Positions 1 through 6,105 of a stretch of DNA of 43,688 nt are shown one piece after another (position 1 is the first letter of the stretch; the number at the start of each line of letters is the position of its first letter). The stretch lies in assembly GCA_030696455.1 (NCBI GenBank), contig JAUYSH010000144.1, positions 1-43,688 of the forward strand. The letters are read 5' to 3'. Source of the DNA: Elusimicrobiota bacterium (lineage in GTDB: Bacteria > Elusimicrobiota > Elusimicrobia > UBA1565 > UBA9628). Below the pieces are notes generated by a model. The model searched no databases. It was not told the origin of the DNA and worked only from the letters and a program-made list of their open reading frames with translations. The position numbers and the translations under genes were made by a program.

Positions 1-3
1 CAT

Positions 4-77
4 AGCTCGCCTCCTTTTTGTGGCTCTGTGTTTCCCTTAGACCGGGACATAACCCACGATACAAAGGACGGCGAGCT
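4..77. repeat. Interrupted inverted repeat with one unpaired base
   Basis: Positions 4-17 (AGCTCGCCTCCTTT) can pair with 63-77, giving 14 base pairs with a single unpaired C at 69 and a loop of about 45 nt. A long stem with an extrahelical base is reminiscent of an attC stem like the one at 722-802, but no GTTRRRY box follows at the expected distance (82-90 only resembles it at the end, ATGC) and the other end lies outside the window. It could be a decayed cassette end or an unrelated hairpin. Seen in sequence; function unknown. Confidence 0.35.
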
Positions 78-121
78 TTTGCTTTCATGCAACCATTGTG
101 TCCAGGCCCCCACCCTGAGTC

Positions 122-150
122 TTGACATTTGTATATGTCCATAGTATACT
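122..150 (+). promoter_or_regulatory. Sigma70-type promoter of brnT (leaderless)
   Basis: TTGACA (122-127) and TATACT (145-150) are separated by exactly 17 bp. The start codon GTG begins at 157, six bases after the -10 box, so the transcript should begin at or next to the start codon. Two features could be operator sites: a direct repeat TGACATT at 123-129 and 150-156, and an inverted repeat GTATA (131-135) / TATAC (145-149). BrnTA-type modules are autoregulated by the antitoxin or the complex, so binding here would be expected. Confidence 0.8.
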
Positions 151-156
151 GACATT

Positions 157-462
157 GTGAGCGACACGGATTTCTCCAGGCATCTCGGATTCGAATGGGA
201 CAAGGAGAACTCCGAGAAGATCTGGCGCAAGCACAAAGTCAGTCCGTTCGAGTGCGAACAGATTTTCTTCAATCAGCCACTCATCGTAGCGCCTGACGAG
301 TCGCACTCGCATTCAGAACCTCGGTTTTATGTGCTCGGCCGCACCGACGCAATACGGCTTCTTTTTCTCGTTTTCACCACAAGGAAGCACCTGATCCGAG
401 TTATCTCAGCTCGCGACATGAGCCGAGCGGAGAAAGAGGTCTACAAGAATCATGAAGAATAA
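157..462 (+). CDS. brnT: BrnT-family type II toxin
   Basis: This 101-aa protein has the BrnT signature: an FEWD motif near residue 13, a KHKVS motif about ten residues later, a central GRTD stretch and a C-terminal RVISARDMS...E..Y segment. BrnT toxins are RelE-fold ribonucleases that cut RNA and stop growth until bound by BrnA. The start is GTG at 157, just after a perfect promoter and with no ribosome-binding site, so translation is probably leaderless. The 3' end overlaps the antitoxin gene by 11 bp, the usual toxin-first order of brnTA. The region is less GC-rich than the rest of the window and is followed by an attC-like site, which suggests acquisition as a mobile cassette. Confidence 0.9.
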   Translation: MSDTDFSRHLGFEWDKENSEKIWRKHKVSPFECEQIFFNQPLIVAPDESHSHSEPRFYVLGRTDAIRLLFLVFTTRKHLIRVISARDMSRAEKEVYKNHEE

Positions 463-727
463 AATCCCGAAGTTTAAGAGTGAATCCGATGAGCGGACTT
501 TTTGGGCATCGCATGATTCAGCTGATTATGTGGATTGGAAGAAGGGAAAGAATGTCATTTTTCCCAATCTGCGCCCTTCCCTTCGGTCCATTTCTCTACG
601 CCTACCCGAATCGATGATTGAAGAGCTTCGGCTTCTGGCAAATAAGCGGGATGTGCCTTATCAGTCACTCCTGAAAATGTTCTTGTCAGAGCGTATCGCA
701 AAAGAACTTAGGCCTCATGGGGCCTAA
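452..727 (+). CDS. brnA: BrnA/CopG-type antitoxin
   Basis: The 91-aa product begins with the typical KIPKFKSE...ERTFWASHDSADYVDW segment that wraps a BrnT/YoeB-like toxin, followed by a ribbon-helix-helix DNA-binding domain (SISLRLPESMIEELRLLANKRD, residues about 48-70) and VPYQSLLKMFLSERI. It should neutralise the upstream toxin and repress the shared promoter at 122-150. Its ATG lies inside the end of the toxin gene (11-bp overlap), so the two are translationally coupled. The TAA stop falls within the 5' box of the attC-like element at 722-802, as is common in integron cassettes. Confidence 0.9.
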   Translation: MKNKIPKFKSESDERTFWASHDSADYVDWKKGKNVIFPNLRPSLRSISLRLPESMIEELRLLANKRDVPYQSLLKMFLSERIAKELRPHGA

Positions 728-802
728 CCATTGGCTTGACCAGCCGGCGGCCTCGTTTGGTTGGACAGTTGAAGCCGCCGCTGGTCAGCCCCTGCGTTAT
801 GC
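722..802 (+). other. Putative integron attC recombination site
   Basis: The 81-bp element starts with GCCTAAC (722-728, fits RYYYAAC) and ends with GTTATGC (796-802, one mismatch to GTTRRRY); the two boxes are complementary at 6 of 7 positions. Inside, 733-751 pairs with 774-790 to form a 17-bp stem with two unpaired bases on one arm (T737 and C745), which matches the extrahelical bases used by integron integrases to recognise folded attC strands. The loop is 752-773. Position directly after a cassette-sized gene pair, overlapping its stop codon, also fits. No integrase gene lies in the window. Confidence 0.7.
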
Positions 803-822
803 GTCAGCCGGTGGGAGGGGCC

Positions 823-852
823 TTGACAAAGCGTACGTCTTCCGGTACGCTT
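823..852 (+). promoter_or_regulatory. Promoter with perfect palindromic operator for yefM-yoeB
   Basis: TTGACA (823-828) and TACGCT (846-851) are spaced by 17 bp. Between and over them lies a perfect inverted repeat, AAGCGTAC (829-836) and GTACGCTT (845-852), with an 8-bp centre. YefM/Phd antitoxins repress their own operons by binding palindromes over the promoter, so this is the likely operator. Transcription should start near 858, leaving a leader of about 11 nt with GGAG at 858-861. Confidence 0.8.
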
Positions 853-868
853 ACAGTGGAGATCAAAA

Positions 869-1111
869 ATGACCACTCTAACCGCCAGCTCTGCCAGAGC
901 AAAGCTTTACAAGCTCCTTGATCAGGCGGCTACTTCCCATGAGCCGATTCAAATCACCGGGAAGCGCTCGAGCGCTGTTCTTATCTCCGAGGAGGATTGG
1001 CGCTCGATCCAGGAAACCCTCCATCTGATCTCGATTCCCGGGATGCGCGAGTCCATTCGTGCCGGCCTCAAGGCGCCCGCAAGCAAGCTGTCTAAGAAGC
1101 TCTCTTGGTGA
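869..1111 (+). CDS. YefM/Phd-family antitoxin
   Basis: The 80-aa protein has the Phd/YefM N-terminal DNA-binding fold: TLTASSARAKLYKLLDQA, then EPIQITGKRSSAVLISEEDWRSIQETLHL, followed by a charged tail (GMRESIRAGLKAPASKL) that would bind the toxin. It should block the downstream YoeB-like RNase and repress the operon through the palindrome at 829-852. GGAG at 858-861 sits seven bases before the ATG. The stop codon overlaps the toxin start (GTGA at 1108-1111). It lies just beyond the attC-like site and could be a second cassette. Confidence 0.9.
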   Translation: MTTLTASSARAKLYKLLDQAATSHEPIQITGKRSSAVLISEEDWRSIQETLHLISIPGMRESIRAGLKAPASKLSKKLSW

Positions 1112-1371
1112 ACTGGCAGCTCGCCTTTACCAAGCAAGCCCAAAAAGACTCGAAGAAGCTCTCATCCGCCGAATTAAGGCCGAAGGCGGAAGTACTGCTT
1201 GAAGTCCTGAGGAAGAACCCATTTCAGACTCCGCCCCCCTACGAAAAGCTGGTCGGTGATCTGGCTGGCGCGTACTCGAGGCGCATCAACATCCAGCACC
1301 GCTTGGTCTATCAGGTTTTGCCGGAAATCAAAACCGTGAAAGTCATTCGGCTTTGGACTCACTACGAATGA
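1108..1371 (+). CDS. YoeB/Txe-family toxin
   Basis: The 87-aa product matches the YoeB family from end to end: QKDSKKL near the start, NPFQTPPPYEKLVGDL in the middle, then YSRRINIQHRLVYQV and a C-terminal IRLWTHYE. The Glu of YEKL, the Arg pair in SRRIN and the His in THYE match the catalytic Glu, Arg and His of E. coli YoeB, a ribosome-dependent mRNA endonuclease. The chosen start is GTG at 1108, which overlaps the antitoxin TGA by four bases; a TTG at 1105 is also possible. No attC-like site was found in the 70 bp after the gene. Confidence 0.9.
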   Translation: MNWQLAFTKQAQKDSKKLSSAELRPKAEVLLEVLRKNPFQTPPPYEKLVGDLAGAYSRRINIQHRLVYQVLPEIKTVKVIRLWTHYE

Positions 1372-1443
1372 TCCCGCGAGTGACGGGGAGATAGGCAACG
1401 CATTGTATCGGGACGGAATTTTTCTAAAAGAAAGGTCACAGCC

Positions 1444-2133
1444 ATGAACACCCCCCTCCCCGCGCTGATCGCCTGCCTCCTGTCCGGCTGGCCGCAGGCT
1501 CCCAAATGCCATGAGGAGGCGGTCGCCCGGGGACCGGCGGTCATCGGCGAGATCAAGCCGGCGCTGTTCGAGGCGCTGCGCGGCGACCCCGGCCGCGAGG
1601 TGCGCGAGCGCAACAACGCCATGGCGCTCACCGCGTCGGCGACGCGCCGCGACCCGGCGCACCCCAAGACCGGGTCGTTGAGGAAGGCGAAGGCCGCCGC
1701 CGAGGAGCTGGGGCGCCTGGGAGAGTGGAAGCCGCTGCTCTCCCTGGGGACCATCACCGCGGTCGAGGGGCTGGCGAGGCTCGAGGAGCCTCCCCCCAAG
1801 GTGCTCAAGGCGCTGGCCCGCTGGGCGGGCGGCAAGGATGCCCGCCTGCGCTACGCGTCCGTGGACGCCTTGAAGGCGTACGGCCCCAAGGCGGCGCCGA
1901 TCGTGCCCGAGATGATCGCCCTGCTCGACCGGGGCGACGACGCCCGTTTCTCGGCTCTGAAAGTCCTGGAAGGGCTGGGCCCGGCGGCGGAGGCGGCGGT
2001 GCCGCGGCTGGGCGTGCTGCTCAAGGACAAGGGGTGGAAGGACGCGGCCTACTCGGCGCTCTCCGAGATCAAAACGCCGGAGGCGAACCGTCTGCTCGAC
2101 GACAACCCCCTGTGGGTGCCCGTCTCCCCCTAG
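1444..2133 (+). CDS. HEAT-repeat protein, exported or short leader
   Basis: The 229-aa protein contains alpha-helical repeats of HEAT/PBS type, clearest at residues about 115-215, where ALKAYGPKAAPIVPEMIALL and ALKVLEGLGPAAEAAVPRLG are successive units. Such solenoids bind other proteins; the partner is unknown. The N-terminus (MNTPLPALIACLLSGWPQA) could be a weak signal peptide. AAAGG lies about ten bases before the ATG, so this gene has a conventional leader, unlike many neighbours. From this gene onward the base composition is that of the main chromosome, so the acquired segment probably ends before 1444. The gene stands alone between the TA modules and a peptidase gene with its own promoter. 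Confidence 0.75.
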   Translation: MNTPLPALIACLLSGWPQAPKCHEEAVARGPAVIGEIKPALFEALRGDPGREVRERNNAMALTASATRRDPAHPKTGSLRKAKAAAEELGRLGEWKPLLSLGTITAVEGLARLEEPPPKVLKALARWAGGKDARLRYASVDALKAYGPKAAPIVPEMIALLDRGDDARFSALKVLEGLGPAAEAAVPRLGVLLKDKGWKDAAYSALSEIKTPEANRLLDDNPLWVPVSP

Positions 2134-2143
2134 CGGATAGGCC

Positions 2144-2172
2144 TTGAAATCCGCCCCGCCCGGAGCTACCCT
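2144..2172 (+). promoter_or_regulatory. Promoter of the M15 peptidase gene
   Basis: TTGAAA (2144-2149) and TACCCT (2167-2172) are 17 bp apart, and the ATG at 2179 follows after six bases. There is no purine-rich ribosome-binding site, so the mRNA is expected to be leaderless. The -10 is a weak match, so the call rests on spacing and on the same geometry seen at many other genes in this window. Confidence 0.6.
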
Positions 2173-2178
2173 CCCGGG

Positions 2179-2994
2179 ATGCGCCCCCTCCTCCTCGCCG
2201 CCGCCCAAGCCGCCCCCGTCTGCACCGACGGTATCGCGCCGCGTACCGCCGGGAAGTTCTGCGACAACGTCGAGGACTGCATGACGTTCTGCTCCTGCGC
2301 GTGCACCTTCGACTCGACGAAGTGGAAGAGCGGCGTCAAGAACGACGGCTCGACGACCTGCCCCGGCATGTCCGAGACGGGTGTCGGGATGCTGGCCCCG
2401 GACTCCGGCGTCCTGCGCGACCTGACCGCGCTGGCCCATATCTCCTTTCGCGCCGGAACGCGCGCCACCCAGGACGTCCTCGACGGCCTGCAAAGGCTCA
2501 GCGACCACCTGGCGGCCTCGCCGGAGCGCACGCGCCTGGGCTACACCGTGCACGTGAAAAGCTGCTACCGCAGCCACCTCATCGACACCATCCCCGAGTG
2601 CGGCTTCGTGCTCAAGGCCAAGCACATGCTCGCCAAGAAGGACCTCACGGAGGAGAAGCGCGCCTATTGGCTCGACCGGGCCAACCCGCAGAACCTGGGG
2701 CTTTCCTGGCCCGGACGCACTCCCCACAGCGGAGGCTACGCCTGCGACTTGATCCTGCTCGACTCCGCCGGGCGCGACTGCTTCGACTGGCGCGCGGGCG
2801 TGCCCGGCACGCCGACGTGCTCCATCGCGCAGAAGACCGCCTCGTCGATCATGGACGAGGCCGCGACCAACACGACGGTGGGCGGCCGGCGCCTACGCTA
2901 CGAGGCGTGGCACTACGAGTGGGGGCCCAGCGCCTCGGGCTGCACGCACCCGGACTGCGGCGACAAGCACTGGCCGCCGACGGGCAGGCCGTAG
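2179..2994 (+). CDS. Exported Cys-rich M15-type D-Ala-D-Ala peptidase
   Basis: The 271-aa protein has the zinc-site pattern of M15 peptidases (VanX/VanY/DdpX): His183 and Asp190 in TPHSGGYACD, then Glu242 and His245 in YEAWHYEW. These enzymes cut D-Ala-containing peptides of the cell wall in the periplasm. A short signal-like segment (MRPLLLAAAQAAP) precedes a region with six cysteines between residues 15 and 42 (including FCSCAC), and more Cys pairs occur later (C201, C214, C255, C260), suggesting a disulfide-stabilised exported enzyme. The Cys-rich head is unusual for M15 and may be a binding module. The last 82 bp overlap the convergent MATE gene. Confidence 0.8.
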   Translation: MRPLLLAAAQAAPVCTDGIAPRTAGKFCDNVEDCMTFCSCACTFDSTKWKSGVKNDGSTTCPGMSETGVGMLAPDSGVLRDLTALAHISFRAGTRATQDVLDGLQRLSDHLAASPERTRLGYTVHVKSCYRSHLIDTIPECGFVLKAKHMLAKKDLTEEKRAYWLDRANPQNLGLSWPGRTPHSGGYACDLILLDSAGRDCFDWRAGVPGTPTCSIAQKTASSIMDEAATNTTVGGRRLRYEAWHYEWGPSASGCTHPDCGDKHWPPTGRP

Positions 2995-4304
2995 GTCAGC
3001 CGCCGCCATTCGCGCCCGAGGAGCAGCGCCACCGACGCCAGGCCCGCGACGAGGCCGATCCAGACGCCGACCGCGCCCCAGCCCAGGCCGAAGGCCAGCG
3101 TCAGGCCCACCGGCAGGCCGATGAGCCAGTGGGCGAGAACGTTGATGTAGAGCGGACGGCGCGTCTCGCCCAGGCCGCGCAGGGCCCCGGTGAGCACGGC
3201 CTGCGCCCCGTCGAAGATCTGGAAGGCGGCGCCGCAGTACAGCAGGGGCTTGGCGCGGGCCACGAGCGCGGCGTCGGCGCCGAACAGCCCCAGGATCGGC
3301 TCGGGAAAGACCGCGAAGATCAGCCCGGTGCAGGCCATGAAGACCACGCTCATGGCCGTCGCCGCGTTGCCGGCCGCCGCGGCCGTCCACGGCTCGCCGC
3401 GGCCCAGGGCCTGTCCCACGCGCGTGGCGGCCGCGTGCGAGAGCCCCATCGGGATCATGAAGGTCAGGCTCGCCAGGTTCAAGGTGAGCTGATGCGCGGC
3501 CAGGACCTCGGCTCCGAGGCGCCCGACGAGCGCGGTCGCCAACGAGAACACCGCCACCTCGACGGCCATCGCCGCGCCTCCGGGCAGGCCCAACTTGGCC
3601 ACGTCCCAGAACAGACGCCGGTGCCAGCCGTGGAACTTGAAGGCGATCGCGCGCAGGCGGCTCCAGGACGCGAAAGCGACCGCCGCGAACATCACGACGT
3701 TGGCCGCCAGCGAGGCGTAGGCTGAGCCCGGCACCCCCAGGCGCGGCGCGCCCAGGCTTCCGAAGATGAGGAGGTAGTCGAGCGCCGCGTTGACGAGGTT
3801 GCCCGCGACGATCGCGACGAGCAAGGGGGTGGTGACCGACATCGACTGCAGGAACTGGCGGCAGGCCACGAAGCACAGGCCGGGGAACACCCCCCAGCGC
3901 AAAATGGAAAGGTACTCGACGGCCCCCTCGGCGGCGCGCGGGTCCACGCCGATGAGGCGGAAGGCCCAGCCGGCGAGGCCGCACAGGAAGAAGGCCGGCA
4001 GCGCCACGGCAAGGGCAAGGACGAGCGTGTGCACGAGGAGCTGGCCGCACAGGTCGGGGCGGCCCGCGCCGAACGCCTTCGAGGAGTGGCTGTCGATGCC
4101 CATGACGATCCCCATGCCCACGACGAAGCACGTGAAGTACGTCATCGAGCCCAGGCCGACCGAGGCGATCGCGACGGGGCCCAGGCGCCCGACGAAGAGC
4201 ATGTCGACGGTGCCGTACAGCACCATCCCGATCTGGGTGAGCGCGATGGGCCCGGCGAGCTTGAGGACGGAGCGGGCCTCGGGCCACGGAAATTCGATCT
4301 TCAC
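2913..4304 (-). CDS. MATE-family multidrug/Na+ efflux transporter
   Basis: The 463-aa polytopic protein has two repeated bundles of six membrane segments, with the MATE hallmarks GPIALTQIGMVLYGTVDMLFVGRLG near the start and PGGAAMAVEVAVFSLATALVGRLGAEVLAAHQ at the second half. MATE (NorM/DinF-like) carriers exchange drugs or metabolites for Na+ or H+ across the inner membrane. The start is GTG at 4304; TAAAAT (on the minus strand, 4315-4310) ends five bases before it, so the mRNA is probably leaderless. The C-terminal tail of about 27 residues after the last helix runs antisense through the end of the M15 gene and is probably a read-on extension rather than a conserved part. Confidence 0.9.
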   Translation of the reverse strand: MKIEFPWPEARSVLKLAGPIALTQIGMVLYGTVDMLFVGRLGPVAIASVGLGSMTYFTCFVVGMGIVMGIDSHSSKAFGAGRPDLCGQLLVHTLVLALAVALPAFFLCGLAGWAFRLIGVDPRAAEGAVEYLSILRWGVFPGLCFVACRQFLQSMSVTTPLLVAIVAGNLVNAALDYLLIFGSLGAPRLGVPGSAYASLAANVVMFAAVAFASWSRLRAIAFKFHGWHRRLFWDVAKLGLPGGAAMAVEVAVFSLATALVGRLGAEVLAAHQLTLNLASLTFMIPMGLSHAAATRVGQALGRGEPWTAAAAGNAATAMSVVFMACTGLIFAVFPEPILGLFGADAALVARAKPLLYCGAAFQIFDGAQAVLTGALRGLGETRRPLYINVLAHWLIGLPVGLTLAFGLGWGAVGVWIGLVAGLASVALLLGREWRRLTYGLPVGGQCLSPQSGCVQPEALGPHS

Positions 4305-4378
4305 GCCATATTTTACGATTTAAGCCGTCCCGGGTTCCCGGCCAGGGCTGGGACTGAAATGATAGGATGGCGCCTTCG

Positions 4379-4951
4379 ATGAACGATCAGGACCGCTTGC
4401 GGGACCTCAAGGCGCGCCTCCCCGGTTCCGTGGAGAGCCTCGTCGAGGAGTTCACCTCCCCCCTCATGGCGGCCGCGCGCTCCTGGGGCCTGTCCGAGCG
4501 CGACGCGGAAGAGGCCGTTCAGGACAGCCTGACCGATTTTTTGACCGCCATCGAGCGGTTCGAGGGACGCTCCACGCTCAAAACCTTCCTGTTCGGCGTT
4601 CTGTATCACAAGTGCTCCGAGCGCCGCCGCAAGAACAAGCGGGAGCAGGCGACCGAGGACATGGAGGCGGCCTTCGCGGGACGCTTCGGCGCCCTCGGCG
4701 TCTGGAACAGCCTGCCTCGCGGCCCGGAAGAAGAGGCCGTCAACGACGAGCTCAAGGCCTGGCTCGAGGAATGCGCCAGGGGCCTCTCCGACGAGCAAAG
4801 GTCCGCTTTTCAGCTGAAGACCGTGGAGGGCGCGTCCACGGAGGACGCCTGTAAGATAATCGGGGTCTCAGCCACGAATCTCGGGGTGCTCATGTTCCGG
4901 GCTCGCAACAAGCTGCGCGAATGCCTCGAGAAGAAATGGACGAAACGATGA
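4379..4951 (+). CDS. ECF-type RNA polymerase sigma factor (copy 1)
   Basis: The 190-aa protein has sigma region 2 (DAEEAVQDSLTDFLTAIERF, then STLKTFLFGVLYHKCSERRRKN, residues about 40-85) and region 4 with a helix-turn-helix (ACKIIGVSATNLGVLMFRARNKLRECLE, residues about 155-183). It should direct polymerase to stress promoters. The start at 4379 is preferred over the ATG at 4367 because TAGGAT (4363-4368) looks like its -10 element. The anti-sigma gene overlaps it by four bases. Its place at the head of a lipid-modification cluster, with a photolyase downstream, suggests an oxidative or light-stress regulator; that is inference. A paralogue of the same length lies at 27261-27833. Confidence 0.88.
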   Translation: MNDQDRLRDLKARLPGSVESLVEEFTSPLMAAARSWGLSERDAEEAVQDSLTDFLTAIERFEGRSTLKTFLFGVLYHKCSERRRKNKREQATEDMEAAFAGRFGALGVWNSLPRGPEEEAVNDELKAWLEECARGLSDEQRSAFQLKTVEGASTEDACKIIGVSATNLGVLMFRARNKLRECLEKKWTKR

Positions 4952-5184
4952 GCTGGATCCCTTCATGCTCGGATGTGGCGCGCGCGGTCAGCGACGACTC
5001 GTATAACGAGGCCTCGCCGTCCCGCCGCATCATGCTGCGCCTGCACATGGCCGTCTGCTGGTTCTGCCGGCGTTACGCCGCGCAGATCCGGTGGATCGAC
5101 CGGGCGGCCCGTGAAACCTGGGGCGCACCCGCTCCCCGCGACGCGGACGTCAAGCGCCGCCTCATCGCCCGCCTCAAATCCTGA
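4948..5184 (+). CDS. Zinc-binding cytoplasmic anti-sigma factor (copy 1)
   Basis: This 78-aa protein shows the ZAS/zf-HC2 pattern: a Cys in PSCSDV near the start, then HMAVCWFC (His-x3-Cys-x2-Cys, residues about 32-39). Such domains sequester ECF sigma factors and release them when the zinc site is oxidised or the protein is degraded. There is no membrane segment and no cupin domain, so it is a minimal soluble form. The start at 4948 (ATGA overlap with the sigma stop) is chosen because it begins MSWIPSC, matching MSFLPSC of the second anti-sigma at 27205; in-frame ATGs at 4921 and 4936 are alternatives. Confidence 0.82.
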   Translation: MSWIPSCSDVARAVSDDSYNEASPSRRIMLRLHMAVCWFCRRYAAQIRWIDRAARETWGAPAPRDADVKRRLIARLKS

Positions 5185-5262
5185 TCACGGCGCTAAAAAC
5201 TTTTTACATCCCCGTCCTGTCCGCGGCCGCGCGGGTCATATACAGTGACTTCATAGAATCCG

Positions 5263-5310
5263 AGCGCCTGTAAGATTCCCGGAGTCTCGTACACGCATGT
5301 TCGGGAGCTT
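5263..5310 (+). pseudogene. Relic of a sigma-factor region 4 fragment
   Basis: 5265-5317 aligns without gaps to 4846-4898 inside the upstream sigma gene at about 70% identity, including 12 identical bases (5265-5276). Translated, it reads ACKIPGVSYTHVRELM, against ACKIIGVSATNLGVLM in the sigma factor. An in-frame stop at 5254-5256 shows that the rest of the sigma gene is gone. The fragment is in frame with, and runs straight into, the ATG chosen for the DUF1295 gene. It looks like the remains of a second sigma gene or a rearrangement junction. Confidence 0.65.
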
Positions 5311-6105
5311 ATGGCCCCCCCGGACATCATGAACCAGGCGACAACCCTCATCGTAGGCTGGCTCGTCCTCTGCGCCTTCTTCGCGGCGCTGTGGACCATT
5401 CAGCGCTGGACCAAGGACGCGAGCCTCGTGGACGTCGGCTGGGCCGCGAGCCTGGGGTTTCTGGCACTTCTTTGCGCGGCCGTCCTGCCCGGGGACCCTG
5501 GACGCCGCCTGCTCATCGGTGCGATGGGAGCGCTGTGGTCGGCGCGCTTGGCCTGGCACCTATATATCGACCGGGTACGCGGCAAGGACGAAGACGGCCG
5601 TTACGCGGCGCTGCGCGCGTCGTGGGGCGAAAACGCCGATCGCAACTTCTTCTGGTTCTTCCAGGCCCAGGGCGCGTTGGCGGCGCTGCTGGCTCTTCCC
5701 TTCGCCGCGCTGGCGGCCCGTTCCGGGGAGCTCGGGCTCCTCGACGCCGCCGGCGCGGCTCTGTGGCTTATCGGCGTCGCGGGAGAACGCGCGGCCGACG
5801 CGACCTTGGCCCGCTTCCGCGCCGACCCGTCCAACAAAGGGAAGACCTGCCGCGAAGGGCTGTGGCGCTACTCCCGCCATCCCAATTATTTCTTCGAGTG
5901 GACGCACTGGCTCGCCTACGCGCTGATGGCCCCGATCCTCTGGCAGGTCTGGCTCTCCCCCGCCGTGATGCTTTATTTTCTGCTGCGCGTGACCGGCATC
6001 CCCGCGACCGAGGAGCAGGCTCTGCGCTCCCGCGGCGAGGACTACCGGCGCTATCAGCGCGAGACGTCGATGTTCATTCCCTGGTTCCCCCGGAGGGCCG
6101 CGTGA
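5311..6105 (+). CDS. DUF1295 membrane protein (steroid 5-alpha-reductase-like)
   Basis: The 264-aa protein has about six membrane segments and the DUF1295 signature: SLVDVGWAASLGF near residue 40, RLAWHLYIDRVRGKDEDGRY, a fixed FFWFFQAQ, and the C-terminal LWRYSRHPNYFFEWTHW with EDYRRYQRETSMFIPWFP. The family belongs to the steroid-reductase/isoprenylcysteine methyltransferase fold; its exact substrate is not known to me, but it recurs beside CFA-like methyltransferases, DUF1365 and FAD enzymes. The ATG at 5311 has GGGAG only three bases upstream; ATG 5329 is an alternative start. The TGA overlaps the next gene by GTGA, so expression is coupled. Confidence 0.85.
   Translation: MAPPDIMNQATTLIVGWLVLCAFFAALWTIQRWTKDASLVDVGWAASLGFLALLCAAVLPGDPGRRLLIGAMGALWSARLAWHLYIDRVRGKDEDGRYAALRASWGENADRNFFWFFQAQGALAALLALPFAALAARSGELGLLDAAGAALWLIGVAGERAADATLARFRADPSNKGKTCREGLWRYSRHPNYFFEWTHWLAYALMAPILWQVWLSPAVMLYFLLRVTGIPATEEQALRSRGEDYRRYQRETSMFIPWFPRRAA

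Noticed and set aside
1372-1443. Second attC site after yoeB
   Set aside because: No RYYYAAC/GTTRRRY pair or extended stem is present between the toxin and the HEAT gene.
1174-2727. A 517-codon minus-strand frame across yoeB, HEAT and M15 genes
   Set aside because: Product is repetitive, rich in Gly, Arg and Ala, and antisense to three recognisable genes; no start signal.
2893-4287. Alternative minus-strand frame across the MATE gene
   Set aside because: Arg/Pro-rich shadow; the frame at 2913-4304 has clear MATE motifs.
5185-5262. Search for an ECF-type or ChrR/RpoE-type promoter (TGATCC-N18-TAAGA) before DUF1295
   Set aside because: Only TGATCA near 5182 resembles the -35 and no matching -10 lies at the right distance.
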